A stretch of 64,000 nucleotides of DNA from Opisthorchis felineus (GCA_004794785.1 SJOL01002982.1:1-64000), one strand, 5' to 3'. Counted from the stretch's first letter, positions 26,849 to 38,650 are shown. Notes: generated by a model not told the origin, from the letters alone. Program-made: numbers and translations.

Positions 26849-27365
26849 CCACCCAAGATATTCTGGCGCTATGCGTATGACACTTTTGTCGTGATGAAAC
26901 CATGTCAGTGGGTTCTACAACTATCTGAATGACCTGAATCCACACATCACTGCTCTTTTTAGACTGCATGATACATAAGGTCGGGGGAAACTCAAGACCA
27001 CGGTGCACGAGAAGCCAACGGACACTGGAACAATTTTGAACTACTCGTCTGTCCATGCAAAGTTGGTATTCGCTAGTATTGCCTCATCAATGTTTAGGCG
27101 TGTGAGGGCCCTGTGCACAGAAAAAGTTGATCGGACAGCGGCCCAATGTGAAGTAAGGAACAAACCTTGGAGTAGTGGATATAAGGCTAGCTTGATTAGG
27201 CGTCATTTACGAAGGGTGTTGTTACTGGTGGCGAAACTCAACAAGACTGGATTGTGACTGTTGTTATTCTATTTAAACCAGGAATATCGGGGGTCATTCG
27301 AAGGATTCCAAACACGGCTAACATAAGAGCAGCATTCGAGAAGGGAAAGACAGCGCTCTGAACTG

Positions 27366-27602
27366 GTGAACAGAACAAGGGACTGTATCCACAAAATTAA
27401 GCATATCGACTGCACTAAGCTCTATATAAGACAGACGGCCAGGGAATTTCACACCAGAATCGGAGAGCACAGGAGAAAAATAAACTGGCCGCCGAGAAGC
27501 GCGGATGAATATCAAGCGTTACTGAAAGACGCGGCAATGATGGGACATGCACTGGGCACGGGACACAAAATAGATTTAGAAAGTACTGAGGTTTTCTGGT
27601 GA
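27366..27602 (+). pseudogene. PLE1 GIY-YIG endonuclease fragment
   Basis: 78 codons. The GIY-YIG fold of Penelope endonucleases is seen as DCIHKIKHIDCTKLYIRQTA followed by REFHTRIGEHRR. Here the YIG signature is YIR, replacing the conserved Gly. The family's terminal HALGTGHKIDLESTEVFW block is present. The frame stops and then continues in another frame (RPMAEAVEIAMH). In active elements this nuclease nicks the target DNA for priming; this copy looks inactivated. Confidence 0.8.
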
Positions 27603-27720
27603 GGACTACGGTCGACACCACAGAGACCGATGGCCGAGGCGGTGGAAATCGCCATGCATCTCAGTGTTAACAGAAGTGTTAATAGAAGGCGAAGAACTGG
27701 CAGGCGTGTGGAGAACCGTT

Positions 27721-29960
27721 TTGGATCAGCCGAGATGACACGTGTTGGTGTCAGAAGGAAGAGTCATCAACACAAGTAGCTCAGATCTGAATTGCACTTA
27801 ATCTCACACACCTTTCCTGCCCCTACCCCCGCAACTAAATTATCGCAGCACTCACAAGCCCCACACAGACCAATGAAACCTACCAGTGTTACCAGTGATG
27901 AATCATCAATTGAAGCTCCTTGAAGTGGAAGATTAAGGAACCAAACGCGATCAAAACTAATTCGAAACTCCTCCAAACCATCAACCAAGGGATTTAGGCA
28001 ACCACATTAACTGACAACACCCTTTAATTGACATTCAGCACCGATCTAGTATGAATAATCAGAAGAAGTCTTGCTGATTGGTTCTCTGTCTGGCCAATCC
28101 GGTCACTACTCAGTTGGCTTGACGAAACTTTTGTCAAAAACGAAACGTTCCCCAGCTATAAAACTATCGATTGTTTACCAAACCCTTCCGGAACGTTGCT
28201 TCTCAGTCGTTTCCAAACTTTTCCCAATGTAGCAGCCCTCTTGACTGACCAGAATGCAAAAGTCTAATTAGCAGAGAGTCATACCATGTCATACCATGTT
28301 ATGAGGTGGTATGGGTAAAAAAAGAAATTCACAGGAACGGAAACCAAAGTGGAACGTCTTCTATAGTTTGGCTTTCTATTTTTAAGATGGACAAACATTC
28401 AGTGGTCTTAACAAACGATTAAATTACAGCCGATTTCTGCATCAATTCTTTTCGTTTCTGTAACCAAGCAATGAGAAATCTTATCTTTCTAATAGATAAT
28501 ATCTTTTCTTCTCCGTCAGACTGTCTTACACAAAAATATGGGCTCAGATGGGACTTAGTGAAAAGGTGTAGTTACAGGCAAAACAGGCCTTTTGATACTT
28601 TGGATGGACTAAACAGGTTACTGATTGACTGTTTAGTAAAACATTACGCCGAATTTTTTCGACAAATTAGGCATGGATTTAGTGAACATTGTTCTTGAAA
28701 TCTGTTTTAAAAAGTCCATTGGTTTAAGTCGAATTGGAGCAGAGAAAAACAAGAGCGGTGAGCGACATTGACAGTGCTTTATACACTATATAATTTTGTT
28801 CACAAAGTAGGCCGCTAAAATTGCTTGTTTTTTCTCGTAGTGTTAAAACTGGTAGCGCACTGTTCACCTGTCTTCACGTATATTCTCGGCTTTACTCCGA
28901 CACTCAAGGTCCTAGTATGCCAAATCCATGTCCACTCGAGTCATGCTATCCGCACCTAGATTTGCGTGACTGAAAAGTGTTTGGTCCCGGGGAAGTGAGC
29001 CACTAGTATGTCGGTTATCACTTTCAGTCTGAGCTAGAAGTGGGTGAACTGTAACCATTCGGACTCGGCACAGACGCCTAAATAACCTGACCTGTGGGCC
29101 GATGACGAACAGTAGATGATGAATAACATGGAACCAATCAATTCACGCGATGAATTCGATCAAAACTTTGGGTGATTGGTTTCCTTGAATGAATTTTTTT
29201 AGGTGACTGTACAGCCAAACAGGATGTATTTTTGAAATAGCTTTAAACATTCGACGAATTCTAAACTTTTTCAGGGTGATGACTTTCAACTATCCTCCAA
29301 CTGATCGGATAAACAGGATGTCTGCTGCAATGACATTTTGATCGGAGCTCATTAGTCTCCAAATACAGTCGTGCACAATTCATTTGGTTGGCGTGTAGCC
29401 AGAATTCAGCAACTTTGCAGTCACGTGTGAAACGGAACGATCGTATGGAATCGATGAACAGAATAGCACGTGAAGACAAGGGAGCGAGGAGTGGATAGAA
29501 AAGGACAAGCGAAGTTGATGTTTTATACACGTTCAACTTAGGTTGAACGGGGTAGTTTAACTTGATAAGTACTGGGATTTAGGAAACAAATATCAGTGAC
29601 AGCCCGACGATTACAAAAGAAATGCGTTCTAGTTAAAACAGAAAACAGCAAGGTAGTCTAGGTGCTGATTACAAATGTCTGTCTTAACGGCTGCCTACAA
29701 ATTCCTTTTGGAAATAAGAAATCGGGTTTGGCCTCTTATTGTCGTGGCTTTGGTAGTATTGCGGCTAAAGTTGGCACCATGCCTAAACATTGTTAGCTCA
29801 GGTGATTACCCTACATCTATGACGCAACCAGAATCCCGAAAGAACCAATCAAATCACGTACTAGCCTATCTCCAAATAGCCATTCACGTCACAGTTACTA
29901 ACTCCTCTTTAGAAACTAAGTAAAAAAAAGCAGAAGTGGGGGAATGACCAACCCAGCCAT
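27721..29960. other. Mostly unrecognised; possible PLE1 3' promoter-like region
   Basis: Beyond PLE1 lie CCAAT boxes at 27870 and 28094, GACGAAAC/CGAAACG motifs near 28120-28146 and TATAAAA at 28157. The remaining 1.8 kb shows nothing I can name. Confidence 0.35.
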
Positions 29961-30058
29961 GCACTGATGATGTCTCGTCGCATGGTGACGAAACGTTTGC
30001 AGGTCAGTTGCCAAGCTCGGCGAAACAGATCAACTGTCAGCTGATCAACTGTCAAACG
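29961..30058 (+). repeat. Solo Penelope terminal repeat with hammerhead-like core
   Basis: Matches the inverted arms of PLE2 from ATGATGTCTC through TGGTGACGAAACGTTTGCA and TTGCCAAGCTCGGCG to CAGATCAAC. CTGATGA (29964-29970) and GAAAC (29990-29994) are the two invariant boxes of the hammerhead ribozyme. No PLE coding sequence is adjacent, so it is a solo or heavily truncated end. Confidence 0.75.
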
Positions 30059-31527
30059 GCTATAGTAGGATATAGGCTTGTGCACAGTGGTGAAAACCTC
30101 TTTAGTTTCGGCTTTGATTGTGGTCCCAAGTATTTGTTATTTCTTCCACCTCCGTTGAACTCTCATATTGTTTGGTTGTCCACTCAGGAATATTCCTGAA
30201 GACGCGCGTGTCCTGGTGCTCTGAAGTTTGTCCGTCGCGCTGAGTCCTTAGATGCACGTGAAACCAGACGAGATACGTGGGTTAGCTAACACATGTAAGG
30301 TATGTTTGCTCACTTTGCTAAATAATCGCTCTGCTTTACTAAGTACCATACATTGGATTGTGAAGGCGGTTAATTTCTGAAGCTATTATACATTTGAATG
30401 AGTCTTAAACGTTAAACCATTTAAAAGGCGAAGCAAGAATGTGGGGCTTGAACAGTGCTGCTTAACTATCAGGCCCTGATTCTCTAGTCAGTGATTGTAC
30501 TCTGAAGAACCCATTGAGAGAGCCCTCAGCGAGTAGCATATGGCGCAGCTTTTCGGTGATTTCTCCAGTCGTCTCTAGAGCCTTGATTCGGCTATTCCAG
30601 ATTACTGATGGTATCTGAATACTGAACAGCAGTTGTTATCTTATGTGGTGTGCCTCGGTGGAGCAAAATATCATAGAATGATTTCCTTTGTTAGTTTCTG
30701 CACCAAACATGAGTTTTATTTTTGAGCGGAGTTCAGCCTTGTGCTGTGTCATCTTGAACGATATTCAAAGGCTACAAGTAGTTGAGGTAAAAATAGCCAG
30801 CCAATAAGAATGAATAATGTTGGTTTAGAGACGTGCTCAAAAAACGTCTCCTCTGCAGAAAAGCTCTCAAATCAAGGAGATCTAAAGACACCGATTCCGA
30901 TACATCACACGATATTTAGCGTACAAAATCATTCATAGAATGTACCATGTTACGAAAATAGTCACGCGATATATTGCTGATTTTCCGAGATTCTTTGACA
31001 TACTACTCCATCAGGTGACATTTGGGTAGTCAAAAGTAAAGGACGATCACAGTCTGACTATTGCACGTCATCCGAGAGTTCCATTGTCAATAGTGGAAAC
31101 TTTGACAGAATTTTCATAAATGATGCACCTACTGACTAACATTCAAAAACTCATGCACTTGCTAACACAGGGGAAAGTACAATAAATAATAGAATCAGGT
31201 AATTTCATGATACTGCTATTCGGTATTGACCCAAGGATCTGACTGCTACGTGCCTATCGTCATCTAGTACACCGTTCACTTCCATTTTTGTGGGCCTTTT
31301 CACGGCCACTGGTGATCTACACTGTTCACCACAAAGTCACTCAGTGAACCTGAATATTTTCTACTCATCTAGGAGACAGTACTTCAAATTTTATTCCTCA
31401 CAAATTTTCCTGCCTCAGAAGCGTATCTCAAAAGCATAATTGGTCGGTACACAACACCCGCGATCAATAAAAGAACATTTTATTGGTTGTTTGAGTAGAT
31501 TTTGGAGTTTTAAATTGTGATTCTATT
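30059..31527. other. Nothing recognised
   Basis: About 1.5 kb with no supportable gene or repeat family. Confidence 0.35.
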
Positions 31528-31702
31528 CTGTAAGTGAAGCCAATCTAGGGTGAAAAACTGGAAGGCACCGTACAGCTGTTTTATCCTTATTGGTAATCAT
31601 CATTGGTGGGCATCTCACGAAACTCCAGGAAGTTTCGCATCCGCAACCTGCCGGTTGGTAGTTTGAACCCTCAACCGTTGGACCACGAGCAGCTAACCAC
31701 CA
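31528..31702 (-). repeat. SINE-B copy, left member of an inverted pair
   Basis: CTGTAAGTGAAGCCAATCT at the left, CGTACAGCTGTTTTATCC and TTGGTAATCATC inside, and a tRNA-like head at the right. On the minus strand that head reads GGTTAGCTGCTCGTGG as A-box-like and GGTTCAAAC as B-box-like. It faces the copy at 31765-31898. Confidence 0.75.
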
Positions 31703-31764
31703 GTGCGGTTAGCTCTCACTTAGACAGGGTATCGTGCCACTCATCTTTTAATCATGGATGTGGA

Positions 31765-31898
31765 TTCCTGGAGGTCGCGGGCTCGAAACTCCCTGGAGTT
31801 TTGTAGGACGCGCATTGCTGATGATTCCCAATAAGGATAGACCAGCTGTACAGTGATTCTCGCCTTTTCAGCGTAGGCCGGTTTCACTTACGGGACGA
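31765..31898 (+). repeat. SINE-B copy, right member of an inverted pair
   Basis: Reverse complement of the neighbouring copy: GGCTCGAAACTCC (B-box-like), ATGATTCCCAATAAGGAT, AGCTGTACAGTG, CTTTTCAGCGTAGGCCG and TTTCACTTACGGGAC. The pair could form a hairpin with arms of about 135 bp and a loop of about 60 bp. Confidence 0.75.
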
Positions 31899-32129
31899 AA
31901 TATCAATTTAAAATAACATCTATTTTATCAAAAAATTGGTGCGTCAGTTAATCATCAACATCAGTTGTGAGAACCGCACACTTGCCGTAAAGTGGTTCTA
32001 GCTGCCACAGTTTCGTTCACAGATGATGTGGGGAGGTCGGGTAGATAGCTGCACATTGGAGGCGGTGGATGATATAATTGATGTGTAAATACAGGGTTGT
32101 CAGTTAACTTTTAGTTGGGGAGACTGGGA
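31899..32129. other. LINE 3' flank
   Basis: Contains CAGTTGTGAGAACCGC...AGTGGTTCTAGCTGC, which recurs near 58707-58753 beside another RTE-like LINE. It is probably part of that element's untranslated 3' region. Confidence 0.45.
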
Positions 32130-33205
32130 GGAAAACTATGTACTGAAAGCAATAGCTTGGATGCACGAGCGCCATTGAGAGCGCGACTGAATCATGTTTG
32201 ACAATGTCTCTAACCATTGATGCTGCCTGTCTCGGGGTATCCAACCAGGGAGACGGCAATGACCAGCACGACTGAGTTTGGTGGTAATGGCTTTCATACA
32301 TCGCTGCCAAGTTATTGTTTGACCTCCCCTGGCCCGTTTCCACCCTTCGTGTGGTTGTGCGAAAAGAGCCCTTTGAGGAAGTCGGTCGCCTGAAGTGCGG
32401 AGCACGTGACCAATCCTGCGCAACTTATGGAGTGTGATCAGTTCATCTGTTGATATCTGTGGGCGAGCTCCCCGGGAGCACTTTGACCCCTCAGACATTA
32501 GAGGCTGATAGTGAATCTTCCATAATCGTATCAATGACGAATTTGAAGAGGAAAGGCGAAAGAGGGCAGCCTTACCTGGCACCACTTGATGTGGTGAACT
32601 CAGAAGAGAGCTTCCCGTAGACCTTCACACGTTCTCAGGAGTTGGCGTACAGCACCTCAACGAGGGTCAAGAATTTATGGGGGACACCTTTGCTCCACAG
32701 ACACTGCCATAGTGCCTGAGAGTCCACAGAGTCAAAGGCAGCTTTCAAGCCAAGGAAGACAACCACTGTTGGTTGCTGGAAGCACTGTCGCTGTTCCCAC
32801 ACCTGTCAGATGGCGAAAATGTGATCGATGCATCCTCTTGCAGGACGGAACTCAGCTCGGTTTGCACGGATCTGTCTCGCCCTGTGTCCAGTCAACCTTC
32901 GAAGGATAAGACCAGAGAGCACCTTCGATGCCACAGCTACCAGGCTGATGCAACGGTGGTTTTCACACAGCGTCCGCGTACCATTTTTGAAGATAGGGAT
33001 AAAAGCTGACATGCCCCATCTCTCAGGCACTTTCTGTTCGCTCCATGTCGCACTAATGAGTTTTCTCAGATGGGTCGCCAGGGATTCCCCGCCTTCTTTG
33101 AAAAGGCTGGATACGGATCGTCCAGTCCTGGTGCCTTCTCACGTTTCAGTACCGATACTTCGGATTTTATTTCTACTTCCGTCGGGCGATTAAGGTTTAC
33201 ATTCC
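32130..33205 (-). mobile_element. RTE-like LINE with internal deletion
   Basis: Minus strand from about 33205. RT N-terminus: RWGMSAFIPIFKNGTRTLCE, ISLVAVASKVLSGLILRRL, EFRPARGCIDHIFAI. Palm motif A region: WEQRQCFQQPTVVVF then AAFDSVDSQALWQCLW. Then KVYGKLSSEFTTSSGARQG and PLSPFLFKFVIDTIMEDSL. The sequence next jumps to the C-terminus (LHKLRRIGHVLRTSGDRLPQ, AQPHEGWKRARGGQTITWQR, SQWRSCIQAIAFST), so the YADD motif and thumb are deleted. Frameshifts separate the parts. The C-terminal wording (AQP..GWKR) matches the fragment at 54480 and differs from the copies at 22681, 49262 and 58150, suggesting two RTE subfamilies. Confidence 0.85.
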
Positions 33206-33883
33206 ATTCGCCCGTATGCACTATCACTGAGTATCACCCACGAATTGGCAATTCACCCATGGGAACTTAACTTGGCCAAAGCGATACTCCACGCCCCCAC
33301 TGTGCTATGTACAACAGTTCCATATGTTTGTCTATTTTCCATAACTCGTTTTGAGTGGCTACGTGAGTGTTTGCTTGAAAAAAGTTCCACATATGGGATC
33401 CTAATTCCACAGGAATCGAAGACTAGTAAAAATAGCAGGTGAATTAGACGCTTGTGGGTTAGTGTTGAATATAGGGAAAAGCAGGGTAAGTGACATGTTG
33501 CTATTTTCAAACACAAAATGTTCGCTAACCAGGTGGAATATGACCGTAAACAAATCCATTGACAACGAGTGCATTATAGGCCACTGGATAATCGTTAAAG
33601 TTCACTTAACTGCTCACAGTGAAGTTAGGGCTAATCAATGTATGGGCAGATCGATAAACGTGCGTTTTAAGTAAGTAAATTCTTGAGAGCCCAATTAGCC
33701 TTGCCTCATACGTGTATTTCAAGTGTACCGTGGAGTACAGCCCCGATCTGTGTCTGGTCAAGATCTTCTGATCCATAACTCGTCGTTATCTCAAACAGAA
33801 CATTGTGCCATTGTTTCTGTCACTGTACAGTTGACTGATTACGTTTATTACTACCATTAAGTATTGCTGAGTGAGCTCGAGAC
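33206..33883. other. Nothing recognised
   Basis: Unclassified DNA between an RTE-like LINE and a SINE. Confidence 0.35.
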
Positions 33884-34043
33884 AAGTCTATGGTTAGGGG
33901 GCGAACTTACTGACCTTTGTTCGAACCTGACTCCGGCGTTTCCACTGTTTCTGTCTAGGCTTGGGCAATTGGCACTATCTCAACCCTCATGCTTCCTGCG
34001 GGTAGCGTGACAGTTAGGCACTGAAAGGGTATTACAGCTGAAC
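33884..34043 (+). repeat. SINE-A copy, plus orientation
   Basis: Worn tRNA-like head (TTGTTCGAACCTGA as B box) followed by the SINE-A body (CTGTCTAGGCTTGGGCAA) and the terminus TATTACAGCTGAAC. Confidence 0.75.
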
Positions 34044-35179
34044 TAGCCATCCAAATGGTTGCTTCCATGAGGTCACAGTCAGGACCCAGTAACTCGAAGC
34101 TGTTTCCTCTGTTGAAGGGACACCTCAAGTGACACACCCAGGAGGGAATCCTTCAGTTGCAGGAAGTCGTGACGAAAAAATGCAACGGTACAATGACCTG
34201 GTTCTTTGCGAGCTGACACTGTTTAGCAATCTGAGTGGAACAAGCACCAGTGAGGCTACATTGATGGCGAGACGTACTGAAGTTGGTACATAGTCAAGGC
34301 GATGCTTGGGAGAGAAATATTTTAATGTGCTCTAGAATAGGTCTTACTGGCCAAGCTACGAAATAAAGGCTGGGTTATAAACATAGGTCTGTAAAGCATA
34401 GCAGTGGCTGTCAAGTTACCAGCCTTCACAAGTGACTTTGGTGGCCATGACGCACATGGGCCAAATGAATTGGCAGAGTAAGACGTCGATATGGAGAGGC
34501 TACATTCGAGCACTCTCTTGCCTAACGGCTAAGACAGAATTCGACATGCGTACTGCCCATCCACACTGAAAACTCTGCGAGATACAGCTGGGACCTGGTG
34601 GCTTGATGACGCCTGTCACTAAAAAAGACAAAAGGCAGTAGCCGAGAACGGCAGACAAAGGCGTAAATTCATTATTTCAAACTGCACTGTGGGTTGCAGG
34701 TTTTTAGTGACAAAGAAAGAACGGATAATACGGAAGTCTTCATAGAAGATGGAGATCTGCTAACACGATCTGAAGGAGATTCACAACGCCTGGCAATGAA
34801 GACCGCATCCAGTTTCCGATAAAAACATCTTCCATAAACACTCTCTTTCCATCAAACCGTTTCCTGTGGACGATCGAAGAGAAAAGAAAATCAGTTTAGA
34901 CAAAATTTTACCTGGAAATCCGGTATCTCAACAGGATCAGAAAAAAGCTGATAGCGGTAGTATTGCGGTCTAATTAGAAGGAATGTCCTGACAGGAGATA
35001 ACTTAGCAGAATGTAGAGGACTTGAATAAAAAAAGTTAAGCAGCTACAGCGAAATGAGATTAACCGGTCCCCCGTCCTGTTAACTATGCTAGCCTACTAA
35101 CTTGTGATGCCACCGCTTCCCCTAAACCCGGGCATTTCGTTCAGTTTTCCGACCATCCAATCGGCAAGTCGCGTTTCTA
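34044..35179. other. Nothing recognised
   Basis: About 1.1 kb without recognisable features. Confidence 0.35.
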
Positions 35180-35460
35180 CACGAGTACGCTCACGTACGC
35201 TCTCACATAATTCGCCGCGGGTTTATGGGCTGGGGGGGGGCAGGTAATTGCAGAAAATGGGCTGCTGCTGCCCCTGAGGCATGACAGCAACTGAGCGACG
35301 ATCAGCCCCACACGTCGCATTCGACCGTGTTCGAACGTGGTATAGACAGACAGCTGAAACAATCGGAGCGCTGACTTAGTGGTGAGCGCGTAAGGACAAG
35401 CCCACTCGGCGAATCCAGCTCGCCAACCGACCGATCGATAGCTGCCGGTGGCCTTCATGT
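35180..35460 (-). repeat. Dispersed repeat family R4, inverted copy
   Basis: The minus strand shares GGTCGGTTGGCGAGCT, GGGCTTGTCCTTAC, TTTCAGCT and AATGCGACGTG...GAT with the + strand of 36690-37080, and the last part with 43590-43690. It contains a run of nine G at about 35232. Class unknown. Confidence 0.5.
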
Positions 35461-35929
35461 TCAGTCAGGTAGCGACGACGTGCCGTCAGCTCTTCTTACG
35501 GCGGCAGCAGAGACAAGAGTTGCCGTAGGAACTGCGAGCGCGTGCTAGCTACCAACCGGCTAGTCAACCAGCCTTGTTGACCATAGCTCCAGGGCGAACT
35601 ATGGGTTTCTCCGTAACATATTTCCGTAATAAAGTTAGGCGCATCATTTTAGGCTATTCCAGAACACTTCAAATAAAAAATAACTGCCATTGGTGGGAAC
35701 AGCCTACGCTACCAAAATTTGATTTCTTTCCCCGAATCGTAAAAGGGTTTTGGTATTGTAACTTGCTTAAAGACCATGGGCAGTAGAAACTGGTGCTTAA
35801 ATGTCATACAACTATGGAAGAGGAAGACCCTAGTAAGTAATGGGGTGAGGGTTGCGAAAATCCAAATATCTCGAGAGAATACAGCCAACAATAAGGTCTG
35901 TACACCTTCTAAAACCATTGAAATAAACA
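35461..35929. other. Nothing recognised
   Basis: Unclassified DNA between two dispersed repeats. Confidence 0.35.
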
Positions 35930-36245
35930 CATCTGGGCATCATTTTGGAGCAAGACGCCATCGGCGGGATCAAGCTTTGCGAGCCTCTCGTAACACAACG
36001 AAATACAGGTGTTAGATAGGTAGTCCGGCTAAGAAGTGACAGCAAGCTCGCCACTGGGCTCGGTCACGCGCAACTCCATGTAAGGTTTCCAACCGCTCGC
36101 AAGGAAGATCACATGGACTCGACCCTGGAACGTGCGAACACCCCACAGAGCTGAACTTGGCAGTGTCTGATTTCATTTCGTTTTATTACTTTATGGCCTG
36201 CCTCCCACGAACCTTTGGCCAACAAGGGTTTGGAGTGGTGTTCAG
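35930..36245. repeat. Dispersed repeat family R5, copy 2
   Basis: Partner of 15880-16195 in the same orientation (TTGGAGCAAGACGCCATC, CATGGACTCGACCC, CTGAACTTGGCAGT, CAAGGGTTTGGAGTGG). Moderate divergence; no coding content recognised. Confidence 0.5.
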
Positions 36246-36689
36246 GATTACGCAATACACGCCCCAACCACCTCAACACGACAAACCTTATGCACTGCTC
36301 AAGCCTATCCGTTTCATTATCCAGTACTCGCCTGATGCACTCAGTAAGCGTCTGATATACTATGGAGATATCAGTAGTCGGTTAGCTGAAAATACTTGAA
36401 GCCAACTTTTACAGCCTCAGAGTAGAGCTATCTCATGGGCATTCTGTACAGTACAGTGGACCTAATTCGGACGAAGAATTTTCCAATCTGTTTAAGCTAG
36501 GATATGTAAAACCCTAGTTCAAGGAGGATGCAATCTGTATCATAAATAGTTCAAACTTTGATCTACCGCTGATCTAACCTGGAACTACATGCTTGTTTGA
36601 CTGATCCTGCTGGTAGGCGCTGCCTTCAGGTTCAACCGAAATTATCCTTTCTGCAGCTGCAAAAGGTAAGCTGGCAGTTCGTTGGCACA
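36246..36689. other. Nothing recognised
   Basis: Unclassified DNA. Confidence 0.35.
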
Positions 36690-37080
36690 TCCAGAAAACC
36701 ACTGAGAGCTATTGATGGTTCGGTTGGCGAGCTTGTATGGGCTTCCACAATTGAGTTTGTCCTCACCTCTAGGCAAGCATTCCACCTATTTCAGCTCGGT
36801 CGATCTGTCCCTCCCATTTTTCTGAGACGATCGGATACAACGTACACTCCTGATCGTCCGACTCAGTAGCACTGGTGTGTTGTCGTGCCCAAGATATAAG
36901 AGGATTGAACTCATGCTCTGTACGTACCTGTCGCACACCCAAAAGCCCAAGAAGAGAGTGACGTTTATTACTTCCCACACAATGACCAGTGGGTGGAAAC
37001 CATATGCGTACGTGAGCACGTCCGTATGAAAATGCGACGTGCGGATTGGATGATCTGAAACTTGAGCGAAGTGCTCGGGG
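36690..37080 (+). repeat. Dispersed repeat family R4, second copy
   Basis: Plus-strand relative of 35180-35460: GGTTCGGTTGGCGAGCTT, GAGTTTGTCCTCACC, TATTTCAGCTCGG, then GAGCACGTCCGTATG.AAATGCGACGTGCGGATTGGATGATC further right. The right part recurs at 43622. It lies just beyond the 3' side of the Gypsy element, so part of it could be LTR; I could not show matching flanks. Confidence 0.45.
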
Positions 37081-37234
37081 CCCAGCGGATTTAACTATAT
37101 ATATGTTTTAGGACGGTAATTTGCACCATCGCGAAATCAGAAAGCGTTAAGTGGGGCGATTTGCAAATTTCTCCGATTTTTTAAAGACTGATCAGGGATA
37201 GCTTTTCTCAGTCTTTTCACTGAAAGAATTGCAG

Positions 37235-37680
37235 TCAATGAAGTAGTTGCAGAAATCTAAGAGATACCTGGGAATGCAAAAACTGCCACAGATTACCTTC
37301 CCCGTTTGGTTTGTACAATTTAATGCACTTATTCCGAGTGATCAAATAGTATGCATCAACGAGAAGTGTTGGTAAACTACGATGAACATCATTCAAATGA
37401 GGGACCAATGATAACATCGGCAAAGTAGTGGTCACACTTTGTATGCTGACTTGATTGAAATGTTTACACAAAGAGCGACTGAATAATCGTCGTAGTTCCA
37501 GGAATGTAGTGACATTTGTGAGGATTTTCAGTGGAACCATTTCCGGCCACTTGCTGTAGGCGTCGACCACGACCAAAACGTGATGACCCCCAAATGGACC
37601 TGCATGGTCGATGTGAAGACGAGACCAGGGTTCGTCAGCCGCGGCCAAGATAGTAGGTGGGTTTTCACCAGAGCAAGGGC
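37235..37680 (-). pseudogene. Gypsy integrase fragment
   Basis: The minus-strand frame opens PPTILAAADEPWSRLHIDHA and continues GPFGGHHVLVVVDAYSKWPE, the catalytic-core start of Gypsy integrases with the first two conserved Asp positions (HID and VDAYSKW). The rest (LRRLFSRSLCKHF onward) drifts from the family pattern and the core's later catalytic residues are not identifiable. It is the 3'-most recognisable part of the Gypsy element. Confidence 0.8.
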
Positions 37681-38148
37681 CTTCGTCCCCGATTACCCTT
37701 CATAAAAATGTTACAATACGGCTGCTTGTAGCCCCTTGGGAATGACAAGGTGTTCTGAAAATAAAAGGCATCCGTCGGCTACTGATAGTGCGTCACGCCC
37801 GTTGAAGTAAGGTTCGCGGCCATTGACTGAGGTGGTATTGGAGGACTAGCTGCTACATAGGGTCTTGGTCCGTAGCCTGGTGGACCAAGTCAGCAGTCAC
37901 TGGGAGGGCGCTTGCCAGACTAGACTGTTCACCTCCGGCTCGAAGGCAGATGTTGCGACTACAATGTACTTTGGTTGTGGTCTGCTTGAATCAACGAAGC
38001 GTGACAGTGCGTCGACCTGTTCGAGGGTGGTGGTGGAGTGGTACCTGATCTTGAAATCATATCCCAGAAGCCACGCTGGAGACGGCTTGCAGTATACACC
38101 GGAATCCCCTTCTTCGATCCAAAACAGTAAGGAGCTGCTTGTGATCAG

Positions 38149-38400
38149 TCAGTAAGGTAGGCTGACTGCAATTCTATGGAATTTTTGCAAGGCAAACACG
38201 ATTGCCAAAGCCTCATTTTCTACCTGACTGTAGTTGCGCACGGCTGGTGCCAGGAATCTGGCGGCATGTGCAATGACTTTCTGGTTGCCGTCGGCGAATA
38301 TATGCAAAATCACTGCACCAACGCCGTAGTTCGAAGCATCCGATCCCGTGTCTTCCAGTGACAGATTGTAGTGGGTGAGAAGCACATTAAAGCTCAGCAT
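38149..38400 (-). pseudogene. Gypsy RNase H fragment
   Basis: The family pattern is clear: VLLTHYNLSL, then DASNYGVGAVILHIF with the first catalytic Asp (TDASxxGVGAVL), GNQKVIAHAARFLAPA, and RNYSQVENEALAIVFALQKF with the catalytic Glu (NYSQxExEALAIVFA). In the next frames downstream on the minus strand LLTDHKQLLTV, GSKKGIPVYTASRLQR and YDFKIRYHSTTTLEQVDAL continue RNase H and the tether. RNase H removes RNA from the RNA-DNA hybrid during reverse transcription. Frameshifts make this copy nonfunctional. Confidence 0.85.
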
Positions 38401-38459
38401 TGATTTGACAGAGTCAGAGGCGCGTTGGTATTCTTCTGATCATGTCCGTTTTTAGTCCT

Positions 38460-38648
38460 TGTTGAGTAACTGGCTCAGTGGTCCTCAAAGGCGACTCATG
38501 GCAGGAAGGAACCAGCTATAGTGACCGACGAGACCGAGGAGAGACCTGGGAGATGTCACGTATGTGGGTACCAGTATGCGTTTGATGACGTCGATGTCCT
38601 TCGAGTCTGGTTGGCGGCAGTGTTCGTCAGTGATGAACCCGAGGTATT
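38460..38648 (-). pseudogene. Gypsy RT C-terminal segment (after the insertion)
   Basis: The minus strand reads YLGFITDEHCRQPDSKDIDV, then IKRILVPTYVTSPRSLLGLV and GHYSWFLPAMSR: the RT-RNase H connection of Gypsy elements. The first residues YLG overlap the 13-bp target duplication (38636-38648). The matching upstream half is at 39891-40236, on the far side of PLE2. Confidence 0.85.
38636..38648. repeat. Target-site duplication of PLE2 (left copy)
   Basis: AACCCGAGGTATT, identical to 39891-39903. In the Gypsy frame it encodes the YLG region of RT and is duplicated across the insertion. Confidence 0.9.
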
Positions 38649-38650
38649 GA

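Larger units (their letters stand above)
26390..27720 (+). mobile_element. Penelope-like element PLE1 (RT + GIY-YIG), inactive
   Basis: The order of blocks is that of a Penelope-like retroelement: RT (26396-about 26930), a connector (EKPTDTG..LNYSS, DRTAAQ, 27003-27220), a linker (PGISGVIRRIPNTANIRAAF, 27276-27340) and a GIY-YIG endonuclease (27366-27602), then an extension to about 27720 (RPMAEAVEIAMH..NR). It is 5'-truncated at the RT N-terminus. Several frameshifts separate the blocks. Downstream on the same strand are CCAAT boxes (27870, 28094) and a TATAAAA at 28157, reminiscent of the promoter layout in PLE2, but the terminal repeat itself is not recognisable here. Confidence 0.85.
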
